NCBI GenBank assembly: GCA_029243485.1
Contig: JAQWRY010000086.1
Span: 434,001 to 498,000, forward strand
DNA from: Candidatus Binatia bacterium
GTDB lineage: Bacteria; Desulfobacterota; Binatia; UBA12015
DNA: 64,000 nucleotides
Direction of reading: 5' to 3'
The translations under genes were made by a program, and so were the position numbers. The notes under the pieces were generated by a model. That model saw only the letters and a program-made list of their open reading frames with translations, had not been told where the DNA came from and ran no database searches. Shown piece by piece: positions 23,418-31,718 of the stretch (position 1 is the stretch's first letter; every line of letters begins with the position of its first letter).

Positions 23418-25939
23418 GCGAGCCTGCACCGCGCACCCTGACCTACGTGCGGTGGCTCGGGGCGCGCGCCGGTGTGGTGCTGGTCGGCTCGGTGGTCCTG
23501 GCGCTGCTCGGCGTGCTCTCCCTCTTTCGACTGGAGTTCGACGTCGGGTTGGTGTCGATGCTGCCCCGCGGTGCGGAACGCTTTGCCGACTATCAGCGCT
23601 TCGTCGAACGCTTCGGGGCGCAGGATCTGGTGATCGCGCTGGTGCGGGCTCCGGACCCGGCGACGGCGCGCACCTTCGGGACCGAGTTTGCAGCCGCCCT
23701 CGAGGAGCGACCGGAGATCGCCGACGTGCGCGCGCGCGTCGATCGCGAGGCGTTCCTGCGCGCCTTGGGCGAGGGGGCTCTGCCGCGCTTGATGCCCGCC
23801 TCCCGCCGCGGCGAACTCGAACGTCGACTTTCACCCGAGAACGTCGATGCGGCCGTCGTCGGCATGCGTAGCGCACTCTCGGTTCCCGGCGCGATCGGAC
23901 TCCGCTCGGCGCTCGTTTCGGACCCCCTCGGACTCGCAGTCGTTCTTGCGGAAGCCTTGGCGGCCTCCCGCCCCGATCGCGCGCTCGCCCCCGGCGCCGA
24001 GTCGCTCACGTCGACGGATGGCAGGAAGCTGCTGCTCCTGATCCGGCCGTTTGAGGCGGGCTACGACCTACAGGACGTGGAGCAACTGGCGCTCTCTCTC
24101 GAGGCGGCCGAGCGCGTCGCTCGAGACCGTTTCGGGAACGCCTCCGCCGTCACCGTCGACTATACGGGCGCATTCGCACACGCCCGCGAAGACGCGGCGC
24201 TGCTGCATCGCGACATCTCGCTCTACATCTTCCTTGCGTTGGTCGGTGTGCTCGCTGTGTTCTACGCGGGCTATCGGGATCTCCGGATCCTTCCCTTCGT
24301 CACCTATCACCTGAGTCTCACGACGTTGCTCACGCTGGCGCTCGGCATCGTGCTGCTCGGCAAGCTGAACCTCATCTCTCTCGCATTCGCGGCGATCTTC
24401 TACGGCCTCGGGATCGACGCCGCCATCCACTTCTATACGCGCTTCCTCGAAGAGCGGGTTGCCTGCGAGGATCCGGAGCAGGCGCTCTCGGCTACGATCG
24501 ATGCGCTTCTTCCACCGACGTTGCTCGCGACGGCGACGACGGCGATCGCCTTCGGGGCTGTCGGGTTCTCTAGCTTGGAGGGCGTGGCCCAGCTCGGCTG
24601 GCTCACCGCGATTGGCCTGCTGCTCAACGTGCCGGGCACGTTCGTCGTGATGGCGGCCCTCCTTCTCTGGTTCGAGAGGCGCGGACGGCTTGCGCGGGTG
24701 CGCGCCCCGACGCGCGCGACGTGGCTGGCCGCCGTGGCCGTCTGGGTCGCACGGCATCGCCGGGTCAGCGTGCCGGTGGTCGGAGTCCTGTTCGCACTTT
24801 CGGCCGTCTCTGCGAGGCATGCGTCGATCGACACGGATCTGTTCCACCTTCGTCCGGCAGAGTCGCGCGCGCGCTCGGTGGAGAAGGAAATTCAGCGCGA
24901 GTTCGGCTTCACGGACCCCCACGGTTCGGTTCTGGTCGAAACACGGAACATCGGGGATCCCGACGCGATCGACTCCGTAGTGCGCGTGGCGGAGATCGTG
25001 ACGGAGAGTCTTCGAGGTGCGCAGGAGGCGGGCGACGTGCGGTCCGTGACGAGCCTGGCGCCGCTCCTCCCGTCGCGCACGACGCAGCGGGAGCGCCTGG
25101 ACGCTTGGGCGGCGCTACCGCGCGAGGCTGCCGCCGATCGTCTCGAGGTGGCCCTCGATGCGGCGGGCTTTCGCACCGAGATGTTCGCCAGTGCGATACG
25201 GATGCTGCGAGAAGTCCCGGCTCCCGCGGATCCCACCTCCGAGGTGCTCCCCGGACTCGAGATCTTGATCGAGCGACAACTCGAGCGCGACGACGAGGCT
25301 CTCTCCATCCTGGTGTCGTTCACGCCTACGGATGCGGCGGCCCTCGAGCGGGTGGCCGATCGATTGGTGCGCGAGACCGTGCTGCCGCCTGGGGTTTCGT
25401 TGATCGTCACCGGTCGTCCCCTGATGGAGGCAGAATTGGGCCGGAGCGCCCGCCGCGAGTTGTTGGGCTTTCTCGGCTTTGTGCTCGCGTGCACCGTGAT
25501 TCTGATCGGCGCCCACGAGCGCCGTGTCGCCCCCACCCTCGCGCTCCTCGCGATCCCGGTGGGATCCGTCGTGGGTGTCCTCGGGCTCGCCGGGTTCTTC
25601 GGGATTCCGCTCACCCCGGTGAGCGTCGTCGTGCTGCCGCTCACCATCGGCATCGGGCTGGACGATTGCCTCTATCTCGTCGAGCGGTACCGGGAGAGCG
25701 GTGACGTCGGGGAGGCGGTCGCACGCGGCGGCCGCGCTTTGTCGATCACCACGGCGACCACGATCGCGGGGTTCGGCGCCCTGGCGCTCTCGCGTTACCC
25801 CGCCCTTTCCGGACTCGGTACGCTTGCCGCGGTAAGCCTCGCCATCTGTCTCGCGACGACCATCGTTCTGCTTCCGGCGCTTCTCTCGCCCGCCTGGCTG
25901 CGACGCAGCCGCGAGGATTCGTCCGTGGTGTCTTCGTGA
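23414..25939 (+). CDS. MMPL/RND-superfamily exporter
   Basis: About 841 residues starting at the GTG that overlaps the lipoprotein stop. The RND plan is present twice: one membrane helix (VVLVGSVVLALLGVLSLF), a periplasmic domain, then five helices, and the same again from residue 440. Motifs include FAAIFYGLGIDAAIHFYTR and VLPLTIGIGLDDCLYLVERY, each with a membrane-embedded Asp typical of proton-driven transport. Family members of this type export lipids or aryl polyenes from the inner membrane. It is presumed to hand the product to the LolA/LolB-like pair. Confidence 0.93.
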   Translation: MSEPAPRTLTYVRWLGARAGVVLVGSVVLALLGVLSLFRLEFDVGLVSMLPRGAERFADYQRFVERFGAQDLVIALVRAPDPATARTFGTEFAAALEERPEIADVRARVDREAFLRALGEGALPRLMPASRRGELERRLSPENVDAAVVGMRSALSVPGAIGLRSALVSDPLGLAVVLAEALAASRPDRALAPGAESLTSTDGRKLLLLIRPFEAGYDLQDVEQLALSLEAAERVARDRFGNASAVTVDYTGAFAHAREDAALLHRDISLYIFLALVGVLAVFYAGYRDLRILPFVTYHLSLTTLLTLALGIVLLGKLNLISLAFAAIFYGLGIDAAIHFYTRFLEERVACEDPEQALSATIDALLPPTLLATATTAIAFGAVGFSSLEGVAQLGWLTAIGLLLNVPGTFVVMAALLLWFERRGRLARVRAPTRATWLAAVAVWVARHRRVSVPVVGVLFALSAVSARHASIDTDLFHLRPAESRARSVEKEIQREFGFTDPHGSVLVETRNIGDPDAIDSVVRVAEIVTESLRGAQEAGDVRSVTSLAPLLPSRTTQRERLDAWAALPREAAADRLEVALDAAGFRTEMFASAIRMLREVPAPADPTSEVLPGLEILIERQLERDDEALSILVSFTPTDAAALERVADRLVRETVLPPGVSLIVTGRPLMEAELGRSARRELLGFLGFVLACTVILIGAHERRVAPTLALLAIPVGSVVGVLGLAGFFGIPLTPVSVVVLPLTIGIGLDDCLYLVERYRESGDVGEAVARGGRALSITTATTIAGFGALALSRYPALSGLGTLAAVSLAICLATTIVLLPALLSPAWLRRSREDSSVVSS

Positions 25940-26949
25940 GCGACGATGAGCTTCGTCGCGAGCGGCGGAGTCGGATCTGGCGAAGCCTGCTTGCGATCCT
26001 CGGTCTCGTCGCCCTCTTCGCGCTCATTCGACGGGCTGGTGCGGAGAACGTCTGGGATACGCTGGCCGGTGTTCGACCGGGGTGGTTGGCGGTCTGGCTC
26101 TTCGTCGAGGGTGTCATCTTCGTCGGCTTCGCCCTGCGGTGGCGGATGCTGTTGCGCAGCCTCGGCGCCGAAGTTCCGCTGCCTCGGTTGATCGGCGTTC
26201 GGGTGGCCGGGTTGGCGGTCGGCACGTTGACGCCGGGTGCGAAGTTGGGCGGGGAACCCCTGCGTGCGTATCTGATCGCCCGCGACGGTGTGCCGAGCGG
26301 CCCGGCCATCGCGAGTGTCGCGGTGGACCGTTCGCTCGAGCTCGTGGCGAATCTGGTGTTCGCGGTGGCGTACTGCGCCCTGTTCGCACTGCGCGATCAG
26401 GAAACTGCGTCACGGGTCCTCATCGTCGTCGTCGTGAGTGGGATCGCCTTCGTCGTCGCGACGGGGCTCCTCGTGCGTCGGCTCAAACGCGGAGGCTCGA
26501 TCGTGCCGGCGCGGATGAGGAGCGTACTCGATCGTCTCGGCGCGTCCGAGGACGCGATTGAGCGAACCGACGAGGCCCTACGGGAATTGCTCTTCGCCCG
26601 ACCGCGCATGCTCGCCGGAGCTCTCGGCGCATCGCTTCTGCTGAACGCGATCATCCTGACCGAGTACGGCGTGTTGTTCATCGCCTTCGGAATCTGGCCG
26701 ACGCTGCCGGACCTCGCCGGCGCACTGCTCGGCGTGGGCCTGGCGCATGCCCTTCCGATTCCCGCTTCTCTCGGGGCGCTCGAAGGAGCGCAGGCGGTGG
26801 TCTTTGGTCTCGCTGACGACGATCCAAAACTTGCGATCGTCGCCGCGACTGCGGCGCGGGTCCGGGACATCGGATGGACCGTGCCCGGGGTAATCTATCT
26901 CGCCGTGACGGCGCTACGGCGGCGCGCGTCAGGTCGGAACGACGCGTAG
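25936..26949 (+). CDS. flippase-like membrane protein (LPG synthase transmembrane-domain family)
   Basis: 337 residues with about eight membrane helices. Family marks are RPGWLAVWLFVEGVIFVGFA, ALRWRMLLRSLG, the loop GTLTPGAKLGGEPLRAYLIA and IPASLGALEGAQAVV. These proteins (UPF0104/DUF4897-type) are thought to move lipids across the membrane. The GTG start overlaps the exporter stop (GTGA), so it is the last gene of the ACP-led operon. Its 3' end overlaps the convergent JAMM peptidase gene by about 21 nt. Confidence 0.88.
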   Translation: MSDDELRRERRSRIWRSLLAILGLVALFALIRRAGAENVWDTLAGVRPGWLAVWLFVEGVIFVGFALRWRMLLRSLGAEVPLPRLIGVRVAGLAVGTLTPGAKLGGEPLRAYLIARDGVPSGPAIASVAVDRSLELVANLVFAVAYCALFALRDQETASRVLIVVVVSGIAFVVATGLLVRRLKRGGSIVPARMRSVLDRLGASEDAIERTDEALRELLFARPRMLAGALGASLLLNAIILTEYGVLFIAFGIWPTLPDLAGALLGVGLAHALPIPASLGALEGAQAVVFGLADDDPKLAIVAATAARVRDIGWTVPGVIYLAVTALRRRASGRNDA

Positions 26950-27393
26950 TTCCTCGTATTCGAGGCGCTCTTCATTCCAGAGGTGTCCGGACATTCCGGT
27001 GATCGAATTGTCGTCGACGCCCACGACGATGTAGACGGCTTCGGGGTAGATCGGCTCGTCGAACATCTTGGCGCGAGCCTGGTCCTCCTTCGAGAAGTAG
27101 GCACGTCCGTTCGGGTGGGAGTGGTAGATGCAGCGGAGTTCGAAGTCCTGCGCGTCGACTTGCTCTGACACGGCGAGGAGTTCCTTCTCGTCCATGATGT
27201 AGCCGTCGCTCCCGTCTCGTGAGAACGTCTCGGGATCGGCTTTGTGCCGTGCGGTCGCTACGTTTTCGACGCGCCGAACGATTTCGACATCGTTGTCGAC
27301 GTCATAAAGGATGAATCCGCAACACTCCTCAGGGAAGGCTTCACGGGCGTGCTTCTTGACCTCGATGAAGAGGCTCTTGGCCAGATGATACAT
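26929..27393 (-). CDS. JAMM/Mov34-MPN metallopeptidase (M67-like)
   Basis: 154 residues. Zinc ligands are visible: Glu in FPEECCGFIL, and IYHSHPNGRAYFSKEDQ with the HSHP His pair and Asp in the correct spacing (HxHx7SxxD). Bacterial stand-alone JAB proteins cut isopeptide bonds, for example processing sulfur-carrier or ubiquitin-like proteins. No ubiquitin-like or thiamine/cysteine synthesis gene is adjacent, so the substrate is open. It lies upstream of nothing on its own strand and downstream of thrH (gap of 56 nt), with which it may be co-transcribed. Confidence 0.9.
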   Translation of the reverse strand: MYHLAKSLFIEVKKHAREAFPEECCGFILYDVDNDVEIVRRVENVATARHKADPETFSRDGSDGYIMDEKELLAVSEQVDAQDFELRCIYHSHPNGRAYFSKEDQARAKMFDEPIYPEAVYIVVGVDDNSITGMSGHLWNEERLEYEELRVVPT

Positions 27394-27449
27394 GATGGGG
27401 GTAGATCAGCCTTCTACGCGGTCGGAAGTCAAGCCGCTCGGACGGTCGC

Positions 27450-28064
27450 TCAGCCCTGGATCTCGCCGCCACTCGCCTCGGTGAAGGCGGTGCGCAACTC
27501 GTCGTAGGTCCGGCAGACGGGGTATTGGGGGAACTCGGCGATGACGTTGTCGGGGGGACGGAACAGGATCCCGGCATCTGCGACGCCGAGCATCGTGGTG
27601 TCGTTGTACGAATCGCCTGAGGCGACACAGCGGAAGTTGAGAGCGCGCAGCGACTCGACGGCACGCCGTTTTCCGTCGTCTATGCGCAGCTGATAGCCGG
27701 TGATTCGATCTTCGGAGTTGACCTCGAGCGCGTGACAGAACAGACACGGATGACCGAGCTGCCGCATGAGCGGCGCCGCGAACTGATAGAAGGTATCGGA
27801 GAGGATGATCACCTGAGCACGCGCCCGGAGCCAATCGAGAAAATCGGCTGCGCCCTCCAGCGGGCCCATCCCATCGATCACTTCCTGGATCTGACCGAGG
27901 GAGATCCCGTGCTCATCGAGAATCCCCAGTCGGTACTGCATGAGATTGTCGTAGTCGGGCTCGTCCCGAGTCGTGCGGCGGAGCTCCTCGATTCCGGTTC
28001 GCTCGGCCACGTTGATCCAGATTTCCGGGATGAGAACTCCCTCGAGGTCCAGGCATGCGATCAT
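27450..28064 (-). CDS. thrH: ThrH-type phosphoserine phosphatase / homoserine phosphotransferase
   Basis: 204 residues of the HAD superfamily. Motif I is [13 protein letters not shown], motif II is [10 protein letters not shown] and motif III/IV is [13 protein letters not shown]. The Glu in DLEG and the overall length match ThrH of Pseudomonas. ThrH dephosphorylates phosphoserine and can pass the phosphate to homoserine, linking serine and threonine synthesis. Its ATG shares a CATG with a rightward ATG at 28063, the same arrangement as at 4091-4094. Confidence 0.88.
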   Translation of the reverse strand: MIACLDLEGVLIPEIWINVAERTGIEELRRTTRDEPDYDNLMQYRLGILDEHGISLGQIQEVIDGMGPLEGAADFLDWLRARAQVIILSDTFYQFAAPLMRQLGHPCLFCHALEVNSEDRITGYQLRIDDGKRRAVESLRALNFRCVASGDSYNDTTMLGVADAGILFRPPDNVIAEFPQYPVCRTYDELRTAFTEASGGEIQG

Positions 28065-28118
28065 GCGCGGACGCTACCGGAGCCTCGGTACGCCGACAAC
28101 CGATGGCGCGCCCTGCTG

Positions 28119-29306
28119 GTGGGTCTTCTCGTCCTTCTCGTCTCGGCTTGCTCGGTCCGCACGCTGCGCGTCGGCACAAGTGGCGACTACCCACCGTTTT
28201 CCGTGCAGGAAGAGGGCGGAACCCGCCATGGCTTCGACATCTCGGTGGCGCGGGCCTATGCGCGCGACCGGGGCTTGGCGCTCGAGGTCGTGCCGTTTTC
28301 GTGGCCGGAACTCGAAGATGCGTTGCTCTCCGGGAAGTTCGACGTCGCGATGAGCGGGGTCACCGTGCGCGGCGACCGGCTGGTCCGAGGCCCGATGACG
28401 AGTTCCGTCGCCCGCGCGGACGCGATCGTGCTGGTGCGCGATGGGCGCTCCGGTGCGGAGATCGATCGGGAGGGTGTCGTGGTGGCGGTGAACCGGGGTG
28501 GGCACCTGGAGAAGCTGGCGCGCGCCAGGTTCCGTCACGCGACGATCCGCACGGTCGACGACAACCAGAGCCTCCCCGCTCTTCTCGGAGGGAGACGGGT
28601 GCATGCAGTCGTCACCGACACGCTCGAGGTCAAGAGCTTCGAGGCGTTCGATACGGAGGTGAAGGAGGTGCTCGCCCGCGACCGGAAGGCCTATTGGGTG
28701 ACGCCGGCCCGTCCGGAGCTCGCGCTCGATCTGAACCAATGGATTGGAGCCCGGGCCGCAGACCGCTGGCTCGAGACCGAACGCAACGTGTGGATGGACG
28801 ATCCGCAGCGATCGACGCTGCCCGTCGACGACGCTGCGTTGGTCGATCACATCGCGCAGCGACTGATGCTGATGCCGCTCGTCGCCGAGGTGAAACGTGC
28901 GAAGGGACTTCCGGTTGAGGCGCCGGGTCGAGAGGAAGTGATCGAGGAAAAATCGCGGGCGGCGGCAACCCGCGCTGGTCTAGATCCGACGAGCTACCTG
29001 GGCTTCGTGCGCGCCGAGATCGAAGCTGCGAAGAACGTGCAGCGGGCCGTGCTCGCCGGCGCGGTGTCGATGAACGCATCCGATCTGCCGGATCTCTCTT
29101 CGGACATCCGACCCGCCATCGATCGAATCGACGTCGCGATCCGGATGACGTTGCTCTGGGCGGCCCCGGTCGAGTCCTCGGTAGACGACCTGGTGGCGGC
29201 TCTTCGACTCGACGCGCGTGTACCGGGCCTGGACGACGAATCCCTCCGCGCGATTGCTCGTGCGGCGCGCGCGATTCCGGCGCCGGCGCGCCAACCTACT
29301 TCGTAG
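28119..29306 (+). CDS. periplasmic cyclohexadienyl dehydratase-chorismate mutase fusion (PheC-AroQ type)
   Basis: About 395 residues from the first normal start in frame (GTG 28119). The true N-terminus is probably earlier, because the codons before it read RYADNRWRALLVG and lead into lipobox LVSAC. Residues to about 240 are a family 3 solute-binding fold (LRVGTSGDYPPFS, RHGFDISVARAYA, DVAMSGVTVR), as in PheC. The C-terminal part has the AroQ pattern: KRAKGLPVEAPGREEVI, GLDPTSYLGFVRAEIEAAKN and Q near its end. It would convert chorismate to prephenate, and prephenate or arogenate to phenylpyruvate or phenylalanine, outside the cytoplasm. A one-base loss after ATG 28063 (MRGRYRS) would supply a start. 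Confidence 0.82.
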   Translation: MGLLVLLVSACSVRTLRVGTSGDYPPFSVQEEGGTRHGFDISVARAYARDRGLALEVVPFSWPELEDALLSGKFDVAMSGVTVRGDRLVRGPMTSSVARADAIVLVRDGRSGAEIDREGVVVAVNRGGHLEKLARARFRHATIRTVDDNQSLPALLGGRRVHAVVTDTLEVKSFEAFDTEVKEVLARDRKAYWVTPARPELALDLNQWIGARAADRWLETERNVWMDDPQRSTLPVDDAALVDHIAQRLMLMPLVAEVKRAKGLPVEAPGREEVIEEKSRAAATRAGLDPTSYLGFVRAEIEAAKNVQRAVLAGAVSMNASDLPDLSSDIRPAIDRIDVAIRMTLLWAAPVESSVDDLVAALRLDARVPGLDDESLRAIARAARAIPAPARQPTS

Positions 29307-30198
29307 TGCGCGGCGCGATGGCGTAGAGGACGCCGCCGCACAACCCCCCGAGGGCGCCCACGGCCCACCACAGAAGGGCCAATGCCACGGCGTCGTCCGT
29401 CGCGATGCCGGCGTGAGGGAGCAGGTAGGCGTACGCCGCTTCGCGGAGGCCGAAGCCCCCGATCGTGATGGGGATCGCCGTCGCGAGCACGACGAGGGGG
29501 TGGTAGATCGCGATGAAGCTCAGGGGCACGGCGAGTCCGAGTGCGTCGGTGAGGAGCTTTTGCGTCACGATCTGTAGCGTGTGGACGATCACCGAGAGAG
29601 CGACCGCCCGTGCCAAGAGCCCCGGGTCGCGGAAGTACGGGAGGAGATCATCCTCCACGAGGGTCCGGATTCGATTGCCCTCCGGAAGGAGGCCCGAGAG
29701 TATCGGGGCCAGCGCCCACCCGGCGATCAGCGCGACTCCAAGTCCGATGAGGACGATCACGACGCTTTCGGGCAGATCGCCGCTCGGCCCGAGAAGGAGA
29801 GCAGCCACCGCAACGCCGACCAATGTGACGAGTCCGACCCACCGATCGAACACCACTGAGGAGAGGGCCCGTGCCTGCCCCGGCTCTGCGCGACCGAGGT
29901 AGAGCGTGCGCGTGCCATCCGACCCGAGAGTGCTCGGAACGGCGAGGCCGAAGAACATCCCCACGAAGTAGATGCGGGTGCATTCGATCATCGACGTGGT
30001 GAATCCGACGCCACGGGCGAGGGCATGCCAGCGAACCGCGCTCACGATCTGCCCGAGGATGAAGAGCCCGAACGCCGCCGCGAGGTACTCGGGTCGCGCG
30101 CGGAGGCAGATCTCGAGTACGTCGCCGAGCCCGACGCGGTAGAACAGAACCGCGAGGACTGAGACGCTGACGGCAACGCGCAGGGCCGTCTTGGCTAT
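29296..30198 (-). CDS. flippase-like membrane protein, start uncertain (second copy of family)
   Basis: The C-terminal 249 residues (from GTG 30045) have family marks: STLGSDGTRTLYLGRAEPG, DRWVGLVTLVGVAVA, IYHPLVVLATAIPITIGGFG and LREAAYAYLLPHAG. The in-frame codons upstream, to ATA 30198, encode a perfectly typical N-terminus (KTALRVAVSVSVLAVLFYR, YLAAAFGLFILGQIVSAVRW) but contain no ATG, GTG or TTG. An ATG at 30218 (MSRERIS) would join if one base were restored near 30199. I read this as a frameshifted start, or a sequence error. Role: possible lipid flippase. Confidence 0.75.
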   Translation of the reverse strand: MAKTALRVAVSVSVLAVLFYRVGLGDVLEICLRARPEYLAAAFGLFILGQIVSAVRWHALARGVGFTTSMIECTRIYFVGMFFGLAVPSTLGSDGTRTLYLGRAEPGQARALSSVVFDRWVGLVTLVGVAVAALLLGPSGDLPESVVIVLIGLGVALIAGWALAPILSGLLPEGNRIRTLVEDDLLPYFRDPGLLARAVALSVIVHTLQIVTQKLLTDALGLAVPLSFIAIYHPLVVLATAIPITIGGFGLREAAYAYLLPHAGIATDDAVALALLWWAVGALGGLCGGVLYAIAPRTTK

Positions 30199-30289
30199 GA
30201 GATCCGCTCCCGCGACATGCGCCCGCGAAGCTACCGCCCCGCGGTCGTTCGTTGCAACTTCCGCGTGGGTTGCACCGGACGCCCCCTCC

Positions 30290-30295
30290 GGAGGT
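30290..30295 (+). promoter_or_regulatory. ribosome binding site that fixes the DUF763 start
   Basis: GGAGGT lies 10 nt before the GTG at 30306. It supports that GTG over the in-frame upstream start at 30252, which would run antisense into the flippase-like gene leader. Confidence 0.6.
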
Positions 30296-30305
30296 ATCCT
30301 GCGGC

Positions 30306-31628
30306 GTGGCGCGGTCGATGGGAAGCGCGGACCTGCCCCTGCACGGGGGGCGGGTGCCGCAGTGGCTGGGAGAGCGGATGACGCGCCTGGGCGGCGTGAT
30401 CTCGCAGGCGATCGTCCACCATTACGGCCGAGACGAGCTCCTGCGACGCCTCGCCAACCCGTTCTGGTTCCAGTCCTTCGGCGCGGTAATGGGAATGGAC
30501 TGGCACTCCTCGGGGATCACGACCTCGGTGATGGGAGCCCTCAAGCGCGGCCTCACGCCCATGTCCGGCGAACTCGGAATTCACGTCTGCGGTGGGCGCG
30601 GGAAGCACTCGCGGCGGACCCCTGAGGAGCTCTTCGACGTCGGCGAACGCGTCGGACTAGACGGCGCGGCCCTCGCCGTCACGAGCAAGCTCGTGGCAAA
30701 GGTCGATAGCGCAGCGGTCCAGGACGGCTTCGATCTGTATCTCCACAGCTTCGTCGTGGCAGATGACGGGAAGTGGGCGGTCGTGCAGCAGGGGATGAAC
30801 CCCGACAGGAAGGAAGCGCGGCGGTATCACTGGTTGTCGGAGGGGCTCGAGAGCTTCGTGGAAGATCCGCACGCGGCCATCGAGGGTGCGGCGAAGGGGC
30901 GCATCGTGAATCTCGCCGACGAGCGCGCTCGCCGTGCCCGAGACGCGCAGCTTGCGTTGATCGTCGATGACCCGGAACGCGTGACGAGGGCCGTTCAGCA
31001 CTGGAGCCCAGAGCTCGCTCTGGACGTCGAGAAACAGGATGCGGGCGCCATGGAGCCCATCACCCCGCAACCTGAATGGGAACCCGGCCCGCGTCTTCAC
31101 CTGACGATGCCGAAGCGCCACGACGTGAACGCGTCCGACGTCGTACTGCGCCGCCTGCGCGGGACCATCGCGACGGCGCAGACAGCGGCCCCGCCGGACT
31201 TCCCCTCCCTCCTGCTCACGCCCGGGGTCGGTGCCCGCACGGTGCTGGCTCTCGCGATGGCGGCCGAGGTGATCCACGGGACGCCGTGTCGCTTCACCGA
31301 TCCCGCGCGGTTCTCGCTCGCGCTCGGCGGCAAGGATGGCCACCCATTCCCGGTTCCGCTTCGAGTGTACGACGAGACGATCCGGGTTCTGAAGGATGCC
31401 GTTATGGCGGCAAAGCGTCTTCCGGGCGACGACCGGCTTGCCGCCATTCAACGCCTGGATCGCCAGGCGCGTTGGCTCGAGAAGGGTGCCGAAGGCCCCA
31501 GCTTCGAGGAGTTCGTTTCCCGTGAGCGCAAGCGTTCGCATTCGCTGGGTGGCCGCGCCGTCGGGGACAATCGGGGCGAGCGGAAGCCCCGGCGGCCCAG
31601 GGGGCAGCAGACGCTCCCAGGTTTCTGA
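30306..31628 (+). CDS. DUF763 domain protein
   Basis: About 440 residues. The DUF763 signature is clear: SADLPLHGGRVPQWLGERM at the start, FGAVMGMDWHSSGITTSV, GIHVCGGRGKHSRRTPEEL and LLLTPGVGARTVLALAM. No biochemical role is established to my knowledge. The C-terminal helix-hairpin-like LTPGVGARTV motif suggests DNA contact, and the family is found mainly in archaea and scattered bacteria. The tail is basic and ends in QQTLPGF. It is a single gene with its own upstream region. Confidence 0.88.
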   Translation: MARSMGSADLPLHGGRVPQWLGERMTRLGGVISQAIVHHYGRDELLRRLANPFWFQSFGAVMGMDWHSSGITTSVMGALKRGLTPMSGELGIHVCGGRGKHSRRTPEELFDVGERVGLDGAALAVTSKLVAKVDSAAVQDGFDLYLHSFVVADDGKWAVVQQGMNPDRKEARRYHWLSEGLESFVEDPHAAIEGAAKGRIVNLADERARRARDAQLALIVDDPERVTRAVQHWSPELALDVEKQDAGAMEPITPQPEWEPGPRLHLTMPKRHDVNASDVVLRRLRGTIATAQTAAPPDFPSLLLTPGVGARTVLALAMAAEVIHGTPCRFTDPARFSLALGGKDGHPFPVPLRVYDETIRVLKDAVMAAKRLPGDDRLAAIQRLDRQARWLEKGAEGPSFEEFVSRERKRSHSLGGRAVGDNRGERKPRRPRGQQTLPGF

Positions 31629-31718
31629 GCGCCGGGCGGCGGCTCTCTGGTCGCGACGAACGTAGAATTCGCCGGGGCGGGGGTGGCGAGAGCGCGTCGC
31701 CTTTGGTGACTATGGGGC

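Noticed and set aside
22446-23876. 476-codon minus-strand frame across the lipoprotein and exporter start
   Set aside because: Arg-rich antisense shadow without motifs; the plus strand has a coherent overlapping operon.
27732-28118. Upstream part of the long plus-strand frame before the PheC-AroQ protein
   Set aside because: It is antisense to thrH and has no domain character, so it is not taken as part of the fusion protein.
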